Positions 39,510 through 45,167 of a DNA stretch of 45,167 nucleotides are shown here, piece after piece (the stretch's first letter is position 1; the number at the start of each line of letters is the position of its first letter). The position numbers and the translations under genes are program-made. Location: NCBI GenBank assembly GCA_024405395.1, contig JAKSOW010000011.1:1-45167 (forward strand), read 5' to 3'. Under the pieces are notes generated by a model. It was not told where the DNA came from. It worked only from the letters and a program-made list of their open reading frames with translations, and made no database searches. This stretch comes from Kiritimatiellia bacterium. Lineage in GTDB: Bacteria > Verrucomicrobiota > Kiritimatiellia > RFP12 > UBA1067.

Positions 39510-40406
39510 TCATTCCTCGGAGTCGGCGCCGTTCTGTTCCTGCGCCTGCTGTGCGGCCTTCTCCTCGCGCTGACGCCGCAGCTCTTCCTGAATCTGCAGC
39601 AACGCGTCCCGCTGCTGCTGACGCTCGGCGGCAGCGGCCTCGGCCTCAGCGGCACGCCGCTCCTTCTCAGCCTTCTCTTCAGCAGCGGCGGCGGCACGGC
39701 GCTTGGCCTCATCCGGCTCCTGCTGTTCACGCCGCGCCCGCAGCCGCGCCATGGCGCCGCCAGCACCGGCAGGCGCCGTATCGGCTGCCTGCGCCGCAGG
39801 CCCCAGCCGCGGACGCGCCCCCCGAAGCCCTGGACGATTGCCGCCGCCCGGCCCGCGCTTGCCGCCCTTGGCGTCACCCTGGGGACCTTCGCCCAGCTTC
39901 ACGGTGACCTCAATGCCGTCCTTCTCCAGCGTGATCTTCTCGTCATCCACCTGGGAAGCGTCCACCGACTTGACCAGCCATCCGTCACGGCGCACCCCCA
40001 CCGGGATGTAGTGGTGTTCAGGCGGCTGCACACTGCTGTCCGTGAACCCGACCATTGTCTGACCTGAGGGATTCACGTTGAGTACGCTCACACGCACGGA
40101 TGATGCAACGCGCTGCTGTTCCTCCGTACGCTCCGCCTCGGTCATCTCCCCTGCAGCCGCGGCCGCCGCAGCTGCAGCGGCAGAAGCGGACCCCGGGGGT
40201 TGGGTGGGATCGTAGTTGGGCGGCGGCTCGCCGAATGGCATGCGGTCCAGAATGGTCTTGTACCGCTCGAACCCCGGAGACTCCGACATCGCGTCATTGG
40301 CGCTCTCAGCCGCACTTTCCTCCTGCTGGGCGGCAACAGGCGCCGCCACCGCCATAAGCGATGCCATCGAAACCAGCAGAAAAGTCCAAGTGAAGTTCAT
40401 GTGCAT
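39510..40406 (-). CDS. Exported Ala-rich coiled-coil protein of unknown function
   Basis: This 298-aa protein has a Sec signal peptide (MHMNFTWTFLLVSMASLMAVAAPVAAQ). A short run of 10 Ala lies near residue 78. A compact domain at about 95-175 (RVSVLNVNPSGQTMVGFTD, DGWLVKSVDASQVDDEKITLE) may be beta-rich. The last 80 residues are a charged Ala/Glu/Arg/Gln coiled coil (EKERRAAEAEAAAAERQQQ). The region FERYKTILDRMPFGEPPP resembles the start of GspC-like periplasmic domains, but I would not assign that. The stop overlaps the acyltransferase start. Confidence 0.6.
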   Translation of the reverse strand: MHMNFTWTFLLVSMASLMAVAAPVAAQQEESAAESANDAMSESPGFERYKTILDRMPFGEPPPNYDPTQPPGSASAAAAAAAAAAGEMTEAERTEEQQRVASSVRVSVLNVNPSGQTMVGFTDSSVQPPEHHYIPVGVRRDGWLVKSVDASQVDDEKITLEKDGIEVTVKLGEGPQGDAKGGKRGPGGGNRPGLRGARPRLGPAAQAADTAPAGAGGAMARLRARREQQEPDEAKRRAAAAAEEKAEKERRAAEAEAAAAERQQQRDALLQIQEELRRQREEKAAQQAQEQNGADSEE

Positions 40407-40453
40407 ATTCTACCATATTCATCCCGCAAGGGACAATGACGGGAGAAAACAAA

Positions 40454-42322
40454 CTAGTTGCCGGCGGCACCCCGATCCTTGATCTGGCGCATCAGATAGT
40501 AGACGAGCAGCAGCATGGGCAAGACGACCAACGCCAGCAGGAACTCACCGGACTCCTCCAGCAGCGCCAGCAGACGGCTAGCCCACGTCGGCAGCTCGAT
40601 TCCTAGGCGCACAATGGCCATCTGCAGGAAATTGAGGCTGATCACGCCGATGGCGGCTATCGTGGCCACCAGCAGCACCCGCCCCGTCCAGCGATTCTCC
40701 AGCAGACGCCCGACCTGACGCGAAACCGTGATCGCGGCGTTCTTCACCAGCGCCGTCTGAACAAACGTCTTGCTGGCTTCGGCCTGCGGCAATTCGGGTG
40801 CGGCAGCCGGCGGCGCGACATTCCTCGACGGCGCCTGCGGCTTGGGTTTGGCGGCCACGCAGATCTTGCCGGAGGCCGTGCGCGGGAACGGTTCCGTGCG
40901 CACCACAATGCGACGCACGCGTTTGTGCAGCGGCAGCTTCTGGTTGACGATGGCAATCTGCTCATGCACCGTCTGCTCCGACACGGACGCATACACCTCT
41001 GCCTGCACCTCGCGCGTCTCGGAATCGCCCGAAACGACCACTTCGAGGAAGCCCGGCACCGAAAGCAGCTTCTCCTCCAGCTCCTCGGGGGCCACCTTCT
41101 TGCCACTCGACAGGATGATCGTACGCGACGCGCGGCCCGTGATCCAGACGTAGCCGTCTTCATCGATGCGGCCATAGTCGCCAGTCGAGAACCAGCCTTC
41201 CGCATCCAGCACGGCAGCCGTCCGAGCGGGCTCCTTGTAGTACCCCTTCATGACGGACGGCCCGCGCAGCTGGAGGATGCCCTCGGGGGACACCCGCGCC
41301 TCCATGCCGCCATATCCCTGGCAGCACTTGCCCGCGCTGCCGGGGTGCGGATCGTCCAGTTCGGCACAAGAATAGAGCGCGGTCGTCTCCGTGAGGCCAT
41401 ACCCCACAATCGGACGGATCCCCAGATCCTGGAGCTTGAGGAACGTGCGGTTCGGCAATGGTGCGCCGCCCGCCAGCAGCCACCTCAGGGACAGACCGGC
41501 CGCCTCGGCCGTCTGGGCCTTGCGGGAAATCTTGTCGGCCAGCATCTCCGCCAACGCCGGCACCAGGAATAGGAAATTGGCGTCAAAGCGCTCCACGGCC
41601 TCGTAGATGCGCCGGAAGTCGGGGCACACGCCAAGCGCCACGCCATGCGCCAGCATCATGTAGGTGACGCTGATGCCGAAGATGTGGTGGAGCGGCAGCA
41701 GCATCAACGTGCGCTGCCCGGACTCGAAGTGGAGCATGGCGCTCCAGAAGTCCGAGAAGGCACGGAGCCCGTGCGCCGTCAGCTCGGCGCCACGCGGCTT
41801 GGACGTGGTGCCGCTCGTGAACACCAGCATCGCCGTCTCGTCCTCGTTGCGTTCCGGCAAGTCGAAAAGCCGCGTATCACCGGCATTCAGCGCCTTGTGC
41901 GCCGCCGACAGCACCCGATCCGTCACGCGCGTGCCGAATCCGCCGATGATGAGCTTCGGCAGCATCTTCTTCACCTCGCGCGCCCGGTCCGCCAACAGCG
42001 CCGAGTGCATCAGCACGCGTGCGCCCGTGAAGGAAAGGCGTTCGGCGATGTCTTCCGCCGACAGGTTCACCTCCAGCGGCAACGCCACCGCGCCCGAGAA
42101 CACGCACGCGGCGTGCACCGTCATCCATTCATAGGAGTTCGCGCCGAGGAGCGCGATCGTGGCGCCTGGCACGTACTTCTGGATGATCCAGGCAATCGCC
42201 TCGATGTCATCGGCGAACTGCCGCCACAGAATCGGCACGGACCGATCGCCGGCGGCGATGAGAAACGCCGCCTCGTCCGCCCGCGTGTCGCGGTTGTGCT
42301 TGAACTGCTGGAAAAGAGTCAA
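40454..42322 (-). CDS. Acyl-CoA synthetase (AMP-forming) with C-terminal membrane helices
   Basis: This 622-aa protein belongs to the ANL superfamily of AMP-dependent ligases. The P-loop is MLVFTSGTTSKPRGAEL, followed by YGLTETTALY, the adenylate motif GWFSTGDYGRIDEDGYVWITGR and the hinge region SGKKVAPEELEEKL. After the catalytic Lys region (PRTASGKI) there is a linker and two transmembrane helices near the end (VLLVATIAAIGVISLNF; FLLALVVLPMLLLVYYL). A TTG at 42322 is the likely start, just after the iorA stop, because the ATG at 42388 lies within iorA. It may feed activated fatty acids to the PlsC-like enzyme downstream. Confidence 0.82.
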   Translation of the reverse strand: MTLFQQFKHNRDTRADEAAFLIAAGDRSVPILWRQFADDIEAIAWIIQKYVPGATIALLGANSYEWMTVHAACVFSGAVALPLEVNLSAEDIAERLSFTGARVLMHSALLADRAREVKKMLPKLIIGGFGTRVTDRVLSAAHKALNAGDTRLFDLPERNEDETAMLVFTSGTTSKPRGAELTAHGLRAFSDFWSAMLHFESGQRTLMLLPLHHIFGISVTYMMLAHGVALGVCPDFRRIYEAVERFDANFLFLVPALAEMLADKISRKAQTAEAAGLSLRWLLAGGAPLPNRTFLKLQDLGIRPIVGYGLTETTALYSCAELDDPHPGSAGKCCQGYGGMEARVSPEGILQLRGPSVMKGYYKEPARTAAVLDAEGWFSTGDYGRIDEDGYVWITGRASRTIILSSGKKVAPEELEEKLLSVPGFLEVVVSGDSETREVQAEVYASVSEQTVHEQIAIVNQKLPLHKRVRRIVVRTEPFPRTASGKICVAAKPKPQAPSRNVAPPAAAPELPQAEASKTFVQTALVKNAAITVSRQVGRLLENRWTGRVLLVATIAAIGVISLNFLQMAIVRLGIELPTWASRLLALLEESGEFLLALVVLPMLLLVYYLMRQIKDRGAAGN

Positions 42323-42324
42323 GA

Positions 42325-44094
42325 CTAGCGAATCCTCTTGATGGCACCGAATTTGCACACCTGGCCGCACTGCTTGCAGCCGGCGCACAGCGTGGGGTCA
42401 ATCTTCATCTGGAAGCGGCCGGGCGCGACTTCCTTGCCGCGCGTCATCGCCGGGCAGCCCATCTTGAAGCAGGCGCCGCAGGCCTTGCACTTCGCTTCGT
42501 CGACCTCGCAAAGCCCTTCCTTGGTGAGCTTGGCGGCGATGCGGCACGGCGCATACGCGATGATCACGGCGCCTTCGTCGTTGTCCATCGCGTCCTTGAG
42601 CACCTTCTCAAGCTCGGCGAGATCGTCGGCGGAGACCTTCACCACCTTCTTGTAGCCCATGGCCTTGGCGACGTCGGCAATCTCCGTCACCGGCGCCGGA
42701 TCGCCCGCAAGCGTCTTGCCCGAGCCGGGGTTGTCCTGATGGCCCGTCATGCCCGTGATGCGGTTGTCGAGCACGACCGTCGTCACCGGCGTGCCGTTGT
42801 AGTGCGCCGAGAGGATGCCCGTGAGGCCCGAATGGAAGAACGTGGAATCGCCCAGCACCGCGCAGATGCGGCCCTTGAGGCCCGCCTTGCGCATGCCGGC
42901 GGCGTTGCCGATCGAGGCGCCCATGCAGATGGTGGAGTCCATCGCGTTGAGGGGAGGGAACGCGCCCAGCGTGTAGCAGCCGATGTCGCCCGTCACGGTG
43001 GCGCCCAGCTTCGAGAGGGTGTAGAACACGCCGCGGTGCCCGCAGCCCGCGCACAGCACCGGCGGCCGCGTCGGCAACGTCGCGTCCGGCTTCACCGCCT
43101 TGGCCTTCGGCACGTCCTTGAGCAGCTCGTAACGGAGGTTCTGCAGCCGGTCGGGATTGAGCTCCATCATGTTGAGCTCGGTCTTGTGGCTCTGCACCTT
43201 GAGCCCCAGCGCGCGGATCTGCTCCTCCAGGAACGGATCCAGCTCCTCCACCACCACCAGGTGGCGCACCGTCTTCGCGAACTTCTTCACGAGGCCAGCC
43301 GGCAGCGGATTCGTCATGCCCAGCTTCAGCACGGTGAACTCGGGGAAGATCTCCTTGACGTACTGGTAGCTCACGCCGCTCGTGACGATGCCGATCTGCT
43401 TCTTGCCGGCGTCGATGCGGTTGAATTTGCTCTTGTCCGCCACCTTGACCAGCTCGGCCGTGCGCTTCTGCGCCGCCAGGCGGTGCCCGCGCGCGAAGGC
43501 CGGCACAGGAATCGTGTGCGTGATGTCCTTCTTGTAGGGGATCACGGGATGCGGCGCCGGCTTGAAGTTGCCGAGGTCCACCAGCGAGCTCGAATGCGAC
43601 GTGCGCGTCGTCAGGCGCAGCATGCACGGCACGCGGAACTTCTCCGACAGCTCAAAGGCCGCCTGCACCATGTCGTACGCCTCCTGCGAATCCGACGGCT
43701 CGAACACCGGCATACGCGCGAACTTGGCGATGTTGCGGTTATCCTGCTCGTTCTGGGACGAGTGCAGCCCCGGGTCATCGGCGGAAACGACCACCATGCC
43801 GCCCGTCGCGCCCACGTAGGTAAAGGTCATCAGCGGATCCATCGCCACGTTGAGGCCCACGTGCTTCATCGCCGTCAGCGCACGCGCACCGGCCATCGAC
43901 GCGCCGATCGCGGTCTCCATGGCCACCTTCTCGTTCACGGCCCACTCGCACTTGACGGTGTCCTTGAACTTCGCGATGTTCTCGAGAATTTCGGTGGAAG
44001 GCGTGCCGGGGTAGGCGCTCGCCACGATACAACCAGCCTGGGCGGCACCGTAGGCCACCGCTTCATTAGCCGAAAGGAGTTTCTTCGTGCTCAT
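42325..44094 (-). CDS. iorA: Indolepyruvate:ferredoxin oxidoreductase, alpha subunit
   Basis: This 589-aa protein is a complete IorA. The N-terminal half has the family's pyrimidine-binding sequences (AVAYGAAQAGCIVASAYPGTPSTEI), the thiamine-binding centre follows (LCAGCGHRGVFYTLSK, GDIGCYTLG) and the C-terminus carries two 4Fe-4S clusters (CKACGACFKMGCP and CAGCKQCGQVCKFGAI). It oxidises aryl pyruvates from aromatic amino acids to aryl-acetyl-CoA, reducing ferredoxin. No iorB gene is beside it; the next gene is the acyl-CoA synthetase, overlapping by a few bases. Its promoter faces away from ung. Confidence 0.95.
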   Translation of the reverse strand: MSTKKLLSANEAVAYGAAQAGCIVASAYPGTPSTEILENIAKFKDTVKCEWAVNEKVAMETAIGASMAGARALTAMKHVGLNVAMDPLMTFTYVGATGGMVVVSADDPGLHSSQNEQDNRNIAKFARMPVFEPSDSQEAYDMVQAAFELSEKFRVPCMLRLTTRTSHSSSLVDLGNFKPAPHPVIPYKKDITHTIPVPAFARGHRLAAQKRTAELVKVADKSKFNRIDAGKKQIGIVTSGVSYQYVKEIFPEFTVLKLGMTNPLPAGLVKKFAKTVRHLVVVEELDPFLEEQIRALGLKVQSHKTELNMMELNPDRLQNLRYELLKDVPKAKAVKPDATLPTRPPVLCAGCGHRGVFYTLSKLGATVTGDIGCYTLGAFPPLNAMDSTICMGASIGNAAGMRKAGLKGRICAVLGDSTFFHSGLTGILSAHYNGTPVTTVVLDNRITGMTGHQDNPGSGKTLAGDPAPVTEIADVAKAMGYKKVVKVSADDLAELEKVLKDAMDNDEGAVIIAYAPCRIAAKLTKEGLCEVDEAKCKACGACFKMGCPAMTRGKEVAPGRFQMKIDPTLCAGCKQCGQVCKFGAIKRIR

Positions 44095-44122
44095 TGTGCA
44101 TCCTTCTTGTTTAGGACTTCAT

Positions 44123-44131
44123 AGTATAGCA
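44123..44131 (-). promoter_or_regulatory. Extended -10 of the iorA promoter
   Basis: TGCTATACT on the minus strand fits an extended -10, 28 nt before the iorA ATG. AAGGA lies just upstream of that ATG. The -35 at 17 nt is weak. It is back-to-back with the ung promoter. Confidence 0.5.
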
Positions 44132-44147
44132 TAAATTCACGGGAATG

Positions 44148-44156
44148 TGCTACAAT
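44148..44156 (+). promoter_or_regulatory. Extended -10 of the ung promoter
   Basis: TGCTACAAT on the plus strand ends 6 nt before the ung ATG at 44163. A start about 7 nt after the -10 would fall on the A of that ATG, so the mRNA may be leaderless. There is no Shine-Dalgarno sequence in front of this ATG. Confidence 0.5.
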
Positions 44157-44162
44157 ATTGCC

Positions 44163-44828
44163 ATGGACGTCAAGATACACGAATCCTGGAAGGCTCTTCT
44201 GGAAGCCGAATTCGCCAGCCCCTATTTCCGTGCGCTCACGGAATTCGTTCGCAACGCCTACCGCTCCGGCGTCGTCTATCCGCCCGGGCGCTTCATCTTC
44301 GAGGCCTTCAACCGCACACCGCTTGACCAGGTGAAGGTGGTCATTCTGGGCCAGGACCCCTACCATGAGCCCTGCCAGGCGCACGGCCTGTGCTTCTCCG
44401 TCCAGCCCGGCGTGGCCGTTCCCCCTTCGCTCGTCAACATCTACAAGGAGCTGGAGGCCGAATACCACCAGACCTTCCTCGGACGCAACGGCGACCTTTC
44501 GCATTGGGCCGACCAGGGCGTGCTGCTGCTGAACGCCACGCTCACCGTGGCGGCCGGACGCGCCGGAAGCCATCAGGGCAAGGGCTGGGAGACCTTCACC
44601 GACGCCGTGGTGCAGAAGCTGGCCGCCGCACGCGAGAACCTGGTCTTTCTGCTCTGGGGCTCCTATGCCCAGCGCAAAGGTGCGCTGATCGACCGCACAC
44701 GCCATCTGGTGCTGGAATCGGCCCACCCCTCTCCCCTTTCCGCCTACCGCGGCTTCTTCGGCTGCGGACACTTCCTGCAGGCCAACGAATACCTCGAGGC
44801 CCACAACCGCACGCCCATCGCATGGTAA
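44163..44828 (+). CDS. ung: Uracil-DNA glycosylase, family 1
   Basis: This 221-aa enzyme removes uracil from DNA. It has the catalytic water-activating motif GQDPYH (in [12 protein letters not shown]), the DNA-contact motif [13 protein letters not shown] and [11 protein letters not shown], all in the usual order. Length and ending (HNRTPIAW) are normal. The ATG at 44163 (MDVKIHESW) matches other Ung N-termini; an ATG 6 codons upstream overlaps the promoter -10. It is the only confident plus-strand gene. Confidence 0.98.
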   Translation: MDVKIHESWKALLEAEFASPYFRALTEFVRNAYRSGVVYPPGRFIFEAFNRTPLDQVKVVILGQDPYHEPCQAHGLCFSVQPGVAVPPSLVNIYKELEAEYHQTFLGRNGDLSHWADQGVLLLNATLTVAAGRAGSHQGKGWETFTDAVVQKLAAARENLVFLLWGSYAQRKGALIDRTRHLVLESAHPSPLSAYRGFFGCGHFLQANEYLEAHNRTPIAW

Positions 44829-44903
44829 AACGGGGCGCCTCTCGCCTCGCGGACGGATTTCCGCGCAAGCCCGGCGGCGGGGTGGACGTCAGCATCCCCG
44901 CGC

Positions 44904-45167
44904 CTAACGGGAATATTCGGGCACGTTGTACGATTTGAAGCGGCGCAGATTGTCGAGCGGACGCCGCTGCGGCAACATAAATGGCTTGGTGAAGACGCCC
45001 TTCTCAGGATCGAACGCCGCAAAGTAGAGCCGCGTATACGAGCCGTCGTCGCGTCGCGACGTGAACATGAACCAGCGTCCAGAGGAGTCGAAGTTGTGAT
45101 AACTGTCCGACTCGGCGCTGTTGAGCTCCGCGAGGGGACGCGCCACACGGCGCTTCAGGTCAAGTAT
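44904..45167 (-). CDS. TolB/PD40-like beta-propeller protein, C-terminal end (runs off right edge)
   Basis: The frame is open from the right edge to a stop at 44904, giving 87 residues. The sequence (LDLKRRVARPLAELNS, then SDSYHNFDSSGRWFMFTSRRDD and LYFAAFDPEKGVFTKPFMLP, shown in pieces) is the typical last blade of PD40/WD40-like propellers such as TolB-family proteins. The protein ends SYNVPEYSR. The rest of the gene, including any signal peptide, is outside the window. Confidence 0.7.
   Translation of the reverse strand: MLDLKRRVARPLAELNSAESDSYHNFDSSGRWFMFTSRRDDGSYTRLYFAAFDPEKGVFTKPFMLPQRRPLDNLRRFKSYNVPEYSR

Noticed and set aside
39510-40406. GspC-like type II secretion protein
   Set aside because: Only a loose resemblance in one segment; there is no TM anchor plus HR domain layout and no other gsp gene nearby.
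44091-44804. Minus-strand frame of 237 codons opposite ung
   Set aside because: It lies wholly antisense to a gene with diagnostic Ung motifs and shows no family pattern.

Overview
This window looks like chromosome from an uncultured, fairly GC-rich, Gram-negative bacterium of the PVC superphylum, perhaps a Kiritimatiellota, Lentisphaerota or Verrucomicrobiota relative from an animal gut. That placement is an inference. It rests on a Yersinia (Ysc)-type type III secretion system (T3SS) next to BspA-like, Listeria-Bacteroides-repeat and Gly-rich beta-helix surface proteins, and it could be wrong at phylum level. Almost everything is on the minus strand, so the window reads from right to left.

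Region 1 (1-5748) is a compact operon in nearly Yersinia yscE-L/N-P order: yscE-like, sctF (needle), yscG-like, sctI, sctJ, a yscY-like TPR gene, a small gene in the sctK position, sctL, sctN, sctO and the start of a repeat-rich sctP that runs off the left edge. SctQ, R, S, T and U are not in the window.

Region 2 (5825-24628) is one long chain of touching or overlapping genes. It starts at a good sigma70-type promoter (24659-24687) overlapped by a perfect inverted repeat. It encodes three related EspA-like small proteins, then three Sec-exported surface proteins (1803, 744 and 559 aa), a CesT-type chaperone, sctC, sctW (YopN/TyeA-like), a sycN-like chaperone, a yscX-like gene, sctV and sctD. 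The tail of this chain copies the Yersinia yopN-tyeA-sycN-yscX-yscY-yscV operon, but yscY sits in the other operon.

Region 3 (24692-35580) is an effector island. Five large soluble proteins without signal peptides share a faint N-terminal module. One (27059-29380) carries a C-terminal OTU-like cysteine-protease domain, which suggests a eukaryotic host. Three CesT-type chaperones all end in the same four residues, FMQV. Four transcription units each start with TGTAACC-N15-CGTATAC, always with a 15-nt spacer. This looks like an ECF-sigma promoter, analogous to the hrp box, and would define an effector regulon separate from the sigma70-driven apparatus genes. The gap at 32439-32900 holds one of these promoters, a large imperfect inverted repeat and a 21-bp tandem repeat.

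Region 4 (35581-45167) is ordinary metabolism: a RhaT-like sugar transporter, an amidohydrolase, a creatinase/Xaa-Pro-peptidase-fold protein, a PlsC-like acyltransferase, an Ala-rich exported protein, a membrane-anchored acyl-CoA synthetase and IorA. The uracil-DNA glycosylase gene is divergent on the plus strand, and the tail of a TolB/PD40-like propeller protein lies at the right edge.

I saw no tRNA, rRNA, CRISPR array, transposase or integrase. All homology statements come from reading and remembered family sequences, not from database searches.
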